Origin: Variovorax gracilis
Lineage (GTDB): Bacteria > Pseudomonadota > Gammaproteobacteria > Burkholderiales > Burkholderiaceae_C
Direction: 5' to 3'
NCBI RefSeq assembly: GCF_030317115.1
Contig: NZ_JASZYF010000004.1
Span: forward strand, 331,225 to 395,224
Length of the DNA stretch: 64,000 nucleotides
Shown: positions 8,803-17,390 of the stretch, one piece after another
Layout: each line of letters begins with the position of its first letter
How positions within the stretch are numbered: the stretch's first letter is position 1
Made by a program: the position numbers and the translations under genes
Notes under the pieces: generated by a model
What the model was told of the DNA's origin: nothing
The model's input: only the letters and a program-made list of their open reading frames with translations
Databases searched by the model: none

Positions 8803-9542
8803 AGGTCTTCCTTCCCGAGGTCAATTTCTCCGATTGGGGAGACGTTCGCTATCTCCACCTGGGCACCGAGTGGGTGCAGGGTTCGATGAAGCTCGACGCC
8901 CCCTTCGAGATCGAGCTCGAATACGTCCAGCGCATGATGGCGTGGCTGCTCTTCGTCGATGCCGCGAGCGTGCCCAAGCGCCACGCAATGCAACTGGGCC
9001 TGGGCGCGGCGAGCCTCACCAAGTTCTGCCGCAAGACGCTGCGCATGCGCACGACGGCGATCGAGCTCAATCCACAGGTGGTCGCTGCTTGCCGGGGCTG
9101 GTTCAAGCTGCCGGCGGATGACGGAAAGCTCCAGGTGGTGGTGGCCGATGCGGCCGCCGAGATTCGCAAGCCGCAGTGGCTGGGAACGGTCGATGCGCTG
9201 CAGGTCGACCTGTACGACCACGAGGCCGCCGCGCCGGTGCTCGACAGCGAGGACTTCTATGCCGACTGCCGCTCCTTGCTGACCGAGGACGGCTGCATGA
9301 CGGTGAACCTGTTCGGCCGGTCGTCCAGCTACGAGCGCAGCGTGGAGAAGATCTCCGCCGCGTTCGGCGAGGAAGCGGTCTGGGCCTTCAGGCCGACGCG
9401 CGAGGGCAACACCGTGGTGGTCGGCCAGCGCACCGCCAGCCGCCCCAAGCGTCCGGCGCTTGCCGACCGCGCTCAAACCATCCAGACTCGCTGGGGCCTC
9501 CCTGCACCCAAGTGGTTGCGAGTGTTCAAGCCGCATGCATGA
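8799..9542 (+). CDS. Spermidine-synthase-like / class I SAM-dependent methyltransferase-fold protein
   Basis: This 247-residue protein has a Rossmann-type nucleotide motif QLGLGAASL (about residues 65-73) followed by an acidic residue in AIELNP, and a second acidic motif LQVDLYDHEA. That pattern is typical of spermidine-synthase-like proteins lacking the full polyamine-binding region. Its start overlaps the glycosylase stop. The substrate is unknown. Enzymes with this outline in betaproteobacteria are usually annotated only as spermidine synthase-like. Confidence 0.75.
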   Translation: MKVFLPEVNFSDWGDVRYLHLGTEWVQGSMKLDAPFEIELEYVQRMMAWLLFVDAASVPKRHAMQLGLGAASLTKFCRKTLRMRTTAIELNPQVVAACRGWFKLPADDGKLQVVVADAAAEIRKPQWLGTVDALQVDLYDHEAAAPVLDSEDFYADCRSLLTEDGCMTVNLFGRSSSYERSVEKISAAFGEEAVWAFRPTREGNTVVVGQRTASRPKRPALADRAQTIQTRWGLPAPKWLRVFKPHA

Positions 9543-9575
9543 GCACACCGAACACCAGTCCAACGTTGTCTTGAT

Positions 9576-11360
9576 ATGAATGCTGCCGTGTCGCTACCTG
9601 CTACCTCGAGCCACGAAGGCCCGCTTGACTTGCGCCATCTGATCGAGTGGCTGGCCAAGGATGGCGTGATCTCGCCGGCGGAGGCCAAGCGGACGTTCGC
9701 GCGCTGCGCGCAGGCGGAAAGCCGTCAGGCGCCGCTGGTGCGTTTGGCGAACGTCGCAATGTCGCGTGAGAGCGACGGCAAGCCGCTCGATCTCGAGATG
9801 CTGACGCAGTGGCTCGCCGGACGCGCAGGGCTGAGCTACCTGCGCATCGATCCCCTCAAGGTCGATGTGGGCAAGGTGGCCGACACCATGAGCGCAGCCT
9901 ACGCCGAGCGGCACAAGGTGCTGCCGGTACAGGTGACCGCGAGCGAAGTCGTGGTCGCAACCGCCGAGCCCTTTCTCACCGACTGGATCGCCGAGGTCGA
10001 ACGCCAGGCGCGCCGTTCGGTGCGGCGCGTGGTCGCAAGCCCGACGGACATCCAGCGCTACACGGCCGAATTCTTCGCTTTGGCCAAGTCGGTGCGCGCC
10101 GTGCAAAAGATCGGCGGCAACACGGGTGGCGCCAGCTTCGAGCAACTCGTCGAACTCGGCAAGAGCAACAAGCAACTCGACGCCAACGACCAAAGCGTGG
10201 TGCAAGTGGTCGACTGGCTCTGGCAATACGCCTTCGACCAGCGCGCGAGCGACATCCATCTGGAGCCGCGCCGCGACCAGGGCGTGATCCGCTTTCGCAT
10301 CGACGGGGTTCTGCATCCCGCCTACCAGATGCCGATGGGCGTGATGAACGCGATGGTGGCGCGCATCAAGCTGCTCGGCCGCATGGACGTGGTCGAAAAG
10401 CGCAGGCCCCTCGACGGCCGCATCAAGACCCGCAACATGCGCGGCGACGAAGTCGAAATGCGCTTGTCGACATTGCCGACGGCCTTCGGCGAGAAAATGG
10501 TCATGCGGATCTTCGACCCCGACACGGCCGTGAAGGACCTTGACGCGCTCGGCTTCGCGCAGCACGACGCGCGGCGATGGGAGCAACTGGTGACGCGGCC
10601 GCACGGAATCATCCTGGTGACCGGCCCTACGGGCTCGGGGAAGACCACCACTTTGTATTCGACGCTGAAGCGGGTCGCCACCGAAGAGGTCAACGTCAGC
10701 ACGATCGAGGACCCGATCGAAATGATCGAGCCCGCCTTCAACCAGACGCAGGTGCAGCCTCAACTCGACTTCGGGTTCACAGAGGGCCTGCGCGCGCTGA
10801 TGCGGCAGGACCCGGACATCATCATGGTGGGCGAAATCCGCGACCTCGCGACCGCCGAGATGGCCGTGCAGTCTGCCCTGACCGGGCACCTGGTGTTCAG
10901 CACGCTTCACACGAACGATGCCCCCAGCGCGATCACGCGGCTGATGGAACTTGGCGTGCCGTCCTATCTGATCAACGCGGTGATGTTGGGCGTGCTCGCG
11001 CAGCGACTTGTGCGGACGCTGTGCCCGAATTGCAAGGAACCCGACGAAGCTGTGACCCGCGAGAAGCTCGCGGAGTTGGTGAAGCCTTGGCAGATCAACG
11101 GTTCCGTACGCGCGTACAAGCCGGTGGGTTGCGTCGACTGCCGCATGACCGGCTACCGGGGCCGAATGGGCCTGTATGAGTTGCTGAGTGTCACCGAGGC
11201 GTTCAAGGGCGAGATCACCAAGGAGCCGAGCATGTCCTCCTTGAGGCGACAGGCCGTCGCCGACGGCATGCGGCCGTTGCGGCTGGCCGGCGCCCTGCGC
11301 GTCGCAGAAGGCGTCACGACGATCGAAGAGGTCCTGAGCGCGACGCCCCCTCTGGAGTAG
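9576..11360 (+). CDS. GspE/PilB-family type II secretion / type IV pilus assembly ATPase (orphan)
   Basis: A 594-residue ATPase with an N-terminal GspE_N/MshEN-like domain and a RecA-like motor domain. The Walker A motif GPTGSGKTT lies at about residues 349-357, and the Asp box STIEDPIEM and Walker B DPDIIMVGEIRD follow. It ends with a zinc-binding pair, CPNC (about 484) and CVDC (about 519), before TGYRGRMGLYELL. It would power pilus or pseudopilus assembly at the inner membrane. No gspF/pilC, pilin or prepilin peptidase gene is adjacent; the partners must lie elsewhere. It begins 33 bases after the preceding gene. Confidence 0.9.
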   Translation: MNAAVSLPATSSHEGPLDLRHLIEWLAKDGVISPAEAKRTFARCAQAESRQAPLVRLANVAMSRESDGKPLDLEMLTQWLAGRAGLSYLRIDPLKVDVGKVADTMSAAYAERHKVLPVQVTASEVVVATAEPFLTDWIAEVERQARRSVRRVVASPTDIQRYTAEFFALAKSVRAVQKIGGNTGGASFEQLVELGKSNKQLDANDQSVVQVVDWLWQYAFDQRASDIHLEPRRDQGVIRFRIDGVLHPAYQMPMGVMNAMVARIKLLGRMDVVEKRRPLDGRIKTRNMRGDEVEMRLSTLPTAFGEKMVMRIFDPDTAVKDLDALGFAQHDARRWEQLVTRPHGIILVTGPTGSGKTTTLYSTLKRVATEEVNVSTIEDPIEMIEPAFNQTQVQPQLDFGFTEGLRALMRQDPDIIMVGEIRDLATAEMAVQSALTGHLVFSTLHTNDAPSAITRLMELGVPSYLINAVMLGVLAQRLVRTLCPNCKEPDEAVTREKLAELVKPWQINGSVRAYKPVGCVDCRMTGYRGRMGLYELLSVTEAFKGEITKEPSMSSLRRQAVADGMRPLRLAGALRVAEGVTTIEEVLSATPPLE

Positions 11361-11561
11361 CGTCGGCACAACCAGGCCCGAAGTACCGCGAAACCGGCTT
11401 GGCCGGGGGCCATCGCCGGGGAGGGTGGCCGCCTCAAGCGGTGCGCGCGGCTTGGTGGCGAGACAGGGATTACCCTGAATTCACGGTTAGTGGAATCCAC
11501 ATCCACCTGACTTCTGGCTGACCACACAATCTCCGATCGAATTCATTCGTGGAGACCATTC

Positions 11562-12050
11562 GTGAAAATCAAGAGTCAGAAAGACTTCTTCTCGGGGGTG
11601 ATGTTCACCGTCGTCGGAGTCGCGTTCGCATGGGGCGCGACGACGTACAACGTGGGCAACGGCGCCCGCATGGGGCCGGGATACTTCCCGCTCATGCTCG
11701 GCGTCCTGATGGCCATCATCGGCCTCGCCATCATGTTCACCGGCCTCACGGTCGAGACCGAGGACGGCGAGCCGATCGGCAAGTGGGCCTGGAAGCAGGT
11801 GGTCTACATCATCGGCGCCAACCTCGCCTTCGGCTTGCTGCTCGGCGGCCTGCCGAGCGTCGGCGTGCCGGCCATGGGCATGATCATCGCCATCTATGCG
11901 CTGGTGATCATCTCCAGCCTGGCGGGCAGCGAGTTCAACCTGCGCAACGTGCTGATTCTTGCCACGGTTCTGGCTGTCGGCAGCTACATCGCCTTCATCT
12001 GGGCGCTGAAGTTGCAGATCCAGGTGTGGCCTACCTTCATCACGGGCTGA
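11562..12050 (+). CDS. tctB: Tripartite tricarboxylate transporter small membrane subunit TctB
   Basis: A 162-residue protein with four hydrophobic segments (e.g. GVMFTVVGVAFAWG and YFPLMLGVLMAIIGLAIMF) and the MGPGYFP motif typical of TctB. It pairs with the large TctA subunit encoded 10 bases downstream. The start is GTG 11562, with GGAG at 11551-11554; no ATG fits. In the 200-base gap before it I see only a small palindrome GTGGAATCCAC at 11490-11500. The solute-binding partner is not adjacent: the Bug gene lies beyond a LysR gene. Confidence 0.9.
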   Translation: MKIKSQKDFFSGVMFTVVGVAFAWGATTYNVGNGARMGPGYFPLMLGVLMAIIGLAIMFTGLTVETEDGEPIGKWAWKQVVYIIGANLAFGLLLGGLPSVGVPAMGMIIAIYALVIISSLAGSEFNLRNVLILATVLAVGSYIAFIWALKLQIQVWPTFITG

Positions 12051-12060
12051 GGACGACACC

Positions 12061-13578
12061 ATGGATCTCATTAACAATCTCTCGCTGGGTTTTGGCGTCG
12101 CCTTCACCTTCACCAACCTCTTGTACTGCCTGGTCGGTTGTATTCTGGGCACGCTGATCGGCGTGCTGCCGGGCATCGGGCCGGTCGCGACCATCGCGAT
12201 GCTGCTGCCCGCCACCTACGCGCTGCCCCCCGTGTCGGCGCTGATCATGCTGGCCGGCATCTACTACGGCGCGCAGTACGGCGGTTCCACCACCGCCATC
12301 CTGGTCAACCTGCCCGGTGAATCATCGTCCGTGGTGACCGTCATCGACGGCTACCAGATGGCGCGCAAAGGACGAGCTGGCCCTGCGCTCGCTGCGGCCG
12401 GCCTGGGTTCGTTCTTTGCAGGTTGCATCGGCACGCTGATCCTGGCGGCCTTCGCACCGCCGCTGACCGAGCTGGCCTTCAAGTTCGGCCCGGCCGAATA
12501 CTTCTCGCTGATGATCCTGGGCCTGATCGGTGCCGTGGTGCTGGCTTCGGGCTCGCTGCTCAAGGCCATCGCGATGATCGTGCTGGGCCTGCTGATGGGG
12601 CTGGTCGGCACCGACGTCAACTCGGGTGTCGCGCGCTTCAGCTTCGACATCCCGGAGCTCACCGACGGTATCGGCTTCGTGACGATCGCGATGGGCGTGT
12701 TCGGCTACGGCGAAATCATTGCCAACCTGTCGCGCCCCGAGCACGAGCGCGAAGTGTTCACTGCCAAGGTGTCCGGCCTGTTCCCGACCAAGGAAGACTT
12801 CAAACGCATGCTGCCTGCCGTGCTGCGCGGTACCTCCCTCGGCGCGGCGCTCGGCATCCTGCCCGGCGGCGGTGCGCTGCTGGCTGCCTTCGCGGCCTAC
12901 ACCATCGAGAAGAAGACCAAGCTGCACCCGGGCGAAGTGCCCTTCGGCAAGGGCAACATCCGTGGCGTCGCGGCGCCCGAGTCGGCCAACAACGCTGGTG
13001 CGCAGACTTCCTTCATCCCGCTGCTGACCCTGGGCATTCCGCCCAATGCCGTGATGGCGCTGATGGTGGGTGCGATGACCATCCACAACATCCAGCCCGG
13101 CCCGCAGGTGATGACCAGCAACCCCGAACTCTTCTGGGGCCTGATCGCCTCGATGTGGATCGGCAACGCGATGCTGATCATCCTGAACCTGCCGCTGATC
13201 GGCATGTGGATCAAGCTGCTGTCGGTGCCCTACAAGTTCCTGTTCCCGGCCATCGTGCTGTTCTGCGCGATCGGGGTGTACTCGACCAACAACAACACCT
13301 TCGACATCTGGATGGTGGCGATCTTCGGTTTCATCGGCTACAGCTTCTTCAAGCTGGGATGCGAGCCTGCGCCGCTGCTGCTGGGCTTCATCCTGGGGCC
13401 GATGATGGAAGAGAACCTGCGTCGCGCGCTGCTGCTGTCGCGTGGCGACTGGATCGTGTTCGTCACGCGTCCGATCTCGGCGGGCCTGCTGGCTGCGGCG
13501 TTGCTGCTCCTGGTGATCGTGCTGCTGCCGGCCGTGAAGTCCAAGCGCGAGGAAGCCTTCCACGAGGAAGAGGCCTGA
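12061..13578 (+). CDS. tctA: Tripartite tricarboxylate transporter large permease TctA
   Basis: A 505-residue permease with about 11-12 membrane segments. Both family hallmarks are present: GVLPGIGPVATIAMLLP near residue 38, and the GIYYGAQYGGSTTAILVN block with the following LPGE. The internal repeat with GILPGGGALLAAF (about 263) shows the inverted duplication of the family. It transports di- or tricarboxylates or related acids with a periplasmic Bug protein, driven by cation gradients. A TTCG-loop terminator follows directly, so tctBA forms a two-gene unit. Confidence 0.95.
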   Translation: MDLINNLSLGFGVAFTFTNLLYCLVGCILGTLIGVLPGIGPVATIAMLLPATYALPPVSALIMLAGIYYGAQYGGSTTAILVNLPGESSSVVTVIDGYQMARKGRAGPALAAAGLGSFFAGCIGTLILAAFAPPLTELAFKFGPAEYFSLMILGLIGAVVLASGSLLKAIAMIVLGLLMGLVGTDVNSGVARFSFDIPELTDGIGFVTIAMGVFGYGEIIANLSRPEHEREVFTAKVSGLFPTKEDFKRMLPAVLRGTSLGAALGILPGGGALLAAFAAYTIEKKTKLHPGEVPFGKGNIRGVAAPESANNAGAQTSFIPLLTLGIPPNAVMALMVGAMTIHNIQPGPQVMTSNPELFWGLIASMWIGNAMLIILNLPLIGMWIKLLSVPYKFLFPAIVLFCAIGVYSTNNNTFDIWMVAIFGFIGYSFFKLGCEPAPLLLGFILGPMMEENLRRALLLSRGDWIVFVTRPISAGLLAAALLLLVIVLLPAVKSKREEAFHEEEA

Positions 13579-13604
13579 TCGTCAGGCGTATCCTTCGCTC
13601 TCTC

Positions 13605-13627
13605 AACGGCACCTTCGGGTGCCGTTT
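13605..13627 (+). terminator. Rho-independent terminator after tctBA
   Basis: AACGGCACC (13605-13613), a TTCG tetraloop and GGTGCCGTT (13618-13626) form a perfect 9-bp stem followed by a short T/C-rich tail. It stands between the convergent tctA and lysR-type genes. Confidence 0.88.
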
Positions 13628-13657
13628 CTGTTTCACCCCCCCGTAGAGGGGAAGAGC

Positions 13658-14572
13658 CTATTTCCGTGGTTTCATGTACTGCCGGGCCATGGTGAGAAAC
13701 GCCATCGCCGCAGGATTGAGCGGATGCTTCGCCAGCCGCACGGCAACCACCGGGTATTCGAGCGTGGGTCGCGTCACCGCCACCGCGCGCAGGTTGCCGG
13801 GCATCAGCACTTCCACGTAACGCGGCAGCAGCGCAACGCCCGCACCGGACTGGATGAGCCCGAAGGCCGTGGACAGCATCGACACATGGTGCACGACACG
13901 CGGATAGACATTGGCGACGCTAGACAACTGGCGGCTGACGGACCGCCAGATGTTCGCATCGGGATTGACGTGGATGAAGGGCAGCGCGTCGAGGTGCTTC
14001 GCATCGATCACCACCCGCTGCGCCAGCGGATGGTCGTCGCGCACGAAGAGGCTCATCCGTTCGGTGAAGAGCGGCTCGGTCGCGAGTTCTGAATGCTTCT
14101 GCCCGATGTCCGATCCGAAGCCCAGGTCGGCCTCCTGCGAAAGGATCCGCGAGATCATCTGTTCGGCGGTGCTGTCGAGCAGGGAGGTCGCCAGGGAAGG
14201 GTGCTGCTGCGAAAAGCGGCCCAGCAACGGCGGCAGGAGCGCGCCAGCGGTGAGATGGCCGACCGCCAGCACCACGCGTCCCTCCCGAAGCTGCGACTGC
14301 GAACGGCAGGCATCGACCGATTCATCGATCAGCCTGAGTGCGCGCACGGCCGTGTCGACCATCATCTCGCCTGCATTGGTCATGCGGATGCGGCGTCCGC
14401 GCACGACCAGGGGCTGGCCGAGTTCGTGCTCCATGCGCTTGATCAGATGGCTGATCGCGGGCTGCGTCAGTTGCAGGCTCTCTGCCGCCAAGGTGAAGCT
14501 GCCCGATTCGGCCACCGCCGCCAGAGCCCGGAGCTGCTGCAGGGAGATCTCTTCGTTGCCAGTCTTCGACAT
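13658..14572 (-). CDS. LysR-family transcriptional regulator
   Basis: A 304-residue regulator. The N-terminal winged helix reads SLQQLRALAAVAESGSF and then AAESLQLTQPAISHLIKRME, typical of LysR proteins. The rest is a two-lobed effector-binding domain. It lies between tctBA (convergent) and the Bug gene (divergent). This is the usual arrangement for controlling uptake of an organic acid that also serves as coinducer. A 22-bp dyad immediately upstream is the probable autoregulatory and activator site. Confidence 0.93.
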   Translation of the reverse strand: MSKTGNEEISLQQLRALAAVAESGSFTLAAESLQLTQPAISHLIKRMEHELGQPLVVRGRRIRMTNAGEMMVDTAVRALRLIDESVDACRSQSQLREGRVVLAVGHLTAGALLPPLLGRFSQQHPSLATSLLDSTAEQMISRILSQEADLGFGSDIGQKHSELATEPLFTERMSLFVRDDHPLAQRVVIDAKHLDALPFIHVNPDANIWRSVSRQLSSVANVYPRVVHHVSMLSTAFGLIQSGAGVALLPRYVEVLMPGNLRAVAVTRPTLEYPVVAVRLAKHPLNPAAMAFLTMARQYMKPRK

Positions 14573-14583
14573 AAGAAATGCTC

Positions 14584-14605
14584 ATAGTTCGATAAGCTGA
14601 ATTAT
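14584..14605. promoter_or_regulatory. Candidate LysR operator between lysR-type gene and Bug gene
   Basis: ATAGTTC (14584-14590), an 8-base centre and GAATTAT (14599-14605) form an inverted repeat in which six of seven arm positions match. The core TTC-N8-GAA fits the T-N11-A rule for LysR boxes. It lies 12 bases upstream of the regulator start and 64 bases before the Bug start, in the 96-base divergent gap. Function is inferred from position and symmetry. Confidence 0.6.
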
Positions 14606-14668
14606 CTGGCTTGATGTCGGAGCCCTGCATAGCATTCGAACTCCTCCACAGGGACAAAATCCAGCACC

Positions 14669-15640
14669 ATGAAACGAATCCAGTTCCTACAGGTCATCGC
14701 CGCCACGCTCTGCGTGGCCGCGGCGCCCGCCAGCCTGGCGCAAGGCTATCCAACCAAGCCGATCCGGTTGATCGTGCCTTTCCCGGCCGGCGGCGCTACG
14801 GACCTGTTCGCGCGCACGCTGTCGCAAAAGATGGGCGAGAAGCTCGGCACCACGCTGGTCATCGACAACAAGCCCGGCGCCGGCGGCGCGATCGGTTCCG
14901 ACATGGCGGCCAAGGCCGTGCCCGACGGCTACACGCTGCTTCTGGCGACCACGAGCACGCATTCGATCGGCCCCTGGATCAATCCCAAGCTGCCCTACGA
15001 CACGGTGCACGACTTCACGCCGATCGCCCACGTCGGCGATGCGCCGAGCATCATGCTGGTGCCCAACAGCTCGCCGGCCAAGACGGTGCGCGAATGGATC
15101 GACTACGCGAAGAAGAATCCCGGCAAGCTCAACTACGCCTCGAGCGGCAACGGCACCATCGTCCAGCTGACGGCGGAGCTCTTCAAGTCGCAGGCCGGCG
15201 TCTTCGTCACGCACATTCCTTACAAGGGCACGGCGCTCGCGATTCCCGACCTGATCAGCGGCAAGGTCGACGTGCTGTTCGACTCGTTGCCCACTGGCAT
15301 GCCGCACGTGCGCGACGGCCGGTTGCGCGCACTGGGCGTGACCTCGCTCAAGCGCAGTCCGCTGGCACCCGAACTGCCGCCGATCGCCGACACGCTGCCG
15401 GGCTTCGAGTCCAATACGTGGTTCGGCCTCTACGGTCCCAAGGGACTTCCGGCCGAGATGGTGACCCGCATCAACACGGCAGCCAACCAGGCACTCGCCG
15501 ACCCGGAAGTGCGCGACAAGCTCGCGCGGCTGGGCATCTCGCCCACCCAGAGCACGCCGGCACAACTCGCTGCCATGGTGGCTGAAGACGCTGCCAAGTG
15601 GAAAAAAATCATCACCGAACGCAAGATCACCGGAGACTAG
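14669..15640 (+). CDS. Bug-family (TctC) periplasmic solute-binding protein
   Basis: A 323-residue protein with a signal peptide (cleavage near ASLAQG) and the Bug signature PIRLIVPFPAGGATD, followed by the LVIDNKPGAGGAIGSD block. It binds small carboxylates in the periplasm and delivers them to TctAB. It is divergent from the LysR gene and is followed by gamma-glutamyltransferase. It is therefore probably the receptor for the nearby tctBA permease, though separated from it by lysR. Confidence 0.93.
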   Translation: MKRIQFLQVIAATLCVAAAPASLAQGYPTKPIRLIVPFPAGGATDLFARTLSQKMGEKLGTTLVIDNKPGAGGAIGSDMAAKAVPDGYTLLLATTSTHSIGPWINPKLPYDTVHDFTPIAHVGDAPSIMLVPNSSPAKTVREWIDYAKKNPGKLNYASSGNGTIVQLTAELFKSQAGVFVTHIPYKGTALAIPDLISGKVDVLFDSLPTGMPHVRDGRLRALGVTSLKRSPLAPELPPIADTLPGFESNTWFGLYGPKGLPAEMVTRINTAANQALADPEVRDKLARLGISPTQSTPAQLAAMVAEDAAKWKKIITERKITGD

Positions 15641-15735
15641 GCCCGCCCCCGGGCTGCGCGCACTTCCTGTCGCAACGCCCACCCCCCTGCCGGGGGCAAC
15701 ACCGGCGGCCCGGCGAAGCCGGTTCCGGTGTTTCA
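15641..15735. repeat. GC-rich double-hairpin intergenic element
   Basis: The gap between the Bug and GGT genes holds a C5/G5 hairpin near 15682-15696. It also holds a larger hairpin in which AACACCGG (15698-15705) pairs with CCGGTGTT (15725-15732), with an inner CGGC/GCCG stem. It resembles compact repeated hairpins that I recall between genes in Comamonadaceae genomes. Only one copy is seen here, so repeat status is inference. It may weaken read-through from the Bug gene. Confidence 0.4.
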
Positions 15736-15768
15736 GGAAGGACAGACCTGTCTGAATTGGAAGCACTC

Positions 15769-17382
15769 ATGAAATTCGATTACGCCAATCCCTACACCTC
15801 GACCCGCATTCCGGTCTTTGCGCGCAATGTCGTGTCGACCTCGCATCCGCAGGCCGCGCAGGCGGGCCTGCGCACCCTGTACCAGGGTGGCAATGCCGTC
15901 GACGCCGCGATCGCGACGGCGGCAGCCATGACCGTGCTCGAGCCGGTCAGCAACGGCCTGGGCAGCGATGCCTTCTGCATCCTGTGGGACGGAAAGAAAC
16001 TGCACGGCCTGAACGGCTCCGGCCCTGCGCCGCAGGCCTGGACGCCCGACTACTTCAGCCGCAAGTACGGCGCCGATGCGCGGACGCCGCCGCAGCGCGG
16101 CATCGATTCGGTCACCGTGCCGGGTGCCGTCGGCACCTGGGTCGCGTTGTCCGAGCGCTTCGGCAAGCTGCCTTTCGCGGACCTCATGGCGCCGGCGATC
16201 GAGATCGCCGAGCGCGGCTACCTGATGCCGCCGGTGGTGCAGCAGAAATGGGCAGCAGCGACGCCCATCCTGCAATCGCAGCCGGGCTTTGCACAGGGCT
16301 TCCTGCCGTGGGGACGCGCGCCCGAGGTCGGTGAACTCTTCCGCTTCCAGGCCGCGGCGCGGGCGCTGAAGGCCATCGCCGCGACCAAGGGCGATGCGTT
16401 CTACAGCGGCGAGATCGCCGAAGCGCTCGAGAAATTCTCCGCCGCCAACGGCGGCAGCCTCAAGGTGCGCGACCTCGCTGACTGGAAGCCCGAGTGGGTC
16501 GAGCCGATCGCGCAGAAGTACCGCGACCACACACTGCACGAGATCCCGCCGAACGGCCAGGGCATCGCCGCGCTGATCGCGCTGGGCATCCTCGAGCATT
16601 TCGACATCGGCTCGATCCCGGTCGATTCCGTCGCCTCGCAGCATCTGCAGATCGAGGCCATGAAGCTTGCCTTCGCCGACACCTACCGCTACGTGTCCGA
16701 CCCATCGTCGATGGAGGTGACGCCCCTGCAAATGCTCGATGGCGCCTATCTCGCATCGCGTGCCAAACTCATCGATGTGAACAAGGCGCAGGATTTCAAG
16801 GCGGGCAACCCGGTCAAGGGCGGCACCATCTATCTCACCGCGGCCGACGAGAGCGGCATGATGGTGAGCTTCATCCAGAGCAACTACATGGGCTTCGGCT
16901 CGGGTTGCGTGGAACCCGACTTCGGCATCAGCCTGCAGAACCGCGGCCACGGCTTCAGCCTCGACGCCAAGAGCCCGAACGTGGTGGCGCCGGGCAAACG
17001 CCCGTTCCACACCATCATCCCGGCCTTCCTCACGAAGGACGGCGCGCCGGTGATGAGCTTCGGCGTGATGGGCGGCAACATGCAGCCTCAAGGCCACATG
17101 CAGACGCTGGTGCGCATGCTCGACTACAAGCAGAACCCGCAGGCCGCGTGCGACGCGCCGCGCTGGCGCTTCAACTCGGGCCTCGAGATCAACGTCGAGG
17201 CGGCCATGGATCCGAAGACCGTCCGGGGCCTGACCGAGCTCGGCCACAAGGTCGACGTCATCAACGACTCCTACCAGGACTTCGGTGCGGGCCAGTTCAT
17301 CTGGCGCGCCGGCGATCCGGCGGTCGAGGGCTACGTGGCCGCGAGCGACGCGCGCCGCGATGGACTCGCGGCCGGGTTCTGA
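15769..17382 (+). CDS. Gamma-glutamyltransferase family protein (Ntn hydrolase, no signal peptide)
   Basis: A 537-residue Ntn-hydrolase precursor. The N-terminal part contains GGNAVDAAIATAAAM and LEPVSNGLGSDAF, typical of GGT. The self-cleavage site and nucleophile lie at T353 in KGGTIYLTAAD, where many GGTs have TTH. After it come SNYMGFGSG and GVMGGNMQPQGH. ATG 15769 is chosen because the conserved N-terminus begins here. No signal peptide is visible, unlike periplasmic E. coli GGT, which suggests a cytosolic enzyme acting on imported gamma-glutamyl compounds. It follows the Bug gene and precedes a transporter gene by 8 bases. Confidence 0.9.
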   Translation: MKFDYANPYTSTRIPVFARNVVSTSHPQAAQAGLRTLYQGGNAVDAAIATAAAMTVLEPVSNGLGSDAFCILWDGKKLHGLNGSGPAPQAWTPDYFSRKYGADARTPPQRGIDSVTVPGAVGTWVALSERFGKLPFADLMAPAIEIAERGYLMPPVVQQKWAAATPILQSQPGFAQGFLPWGRAPEVGELFRFQAAARALKAIAATKGDAFYSGEIAEALEKFSAANGGSLKVRDLADWKPEWVEPIAQKYRDHTLHEIPPNGQGIAALIALGILEHFDIGSIPVDSVASQHLQIEAMKLAFADTYRYVSDPSSMEVTPLQMLDGAYLASRAKLIDVNKAQDFKAGNPVKGGTIYLTAADESGMMVSFIQSNYMGFGSGCVEPDFGISLQNRGHGFSLDAKSPNVVAPGKRPFHTIIPAFLTKDGAPVMSFGVMGGNMQPQGHMQTLVRMLDYKQNPQAACDAPRWRFNSGLEINVEAAMDPKTVRGLTELGHKVDVINDSYQDFGAGQFIWRAGDPAVEGYVAASDARRDGLAAGF

Positions 17383-17390
17383 TTCTCACG

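Noticed and set aside
9594..11369. Open frame of about 590 codons on the minus strand
   Set aside because: It mirrors the GspE-type ATPase gene, whose motifs are complete. The antisense product is rich in His, Arg and Asp with no family features.
11490..11500. Palindrome GTGGAATCCAC before tctB
   Set aside because: It is short and could occur by chance. No matching copy was found before the Bug gene, so it is noted but not called an operator.
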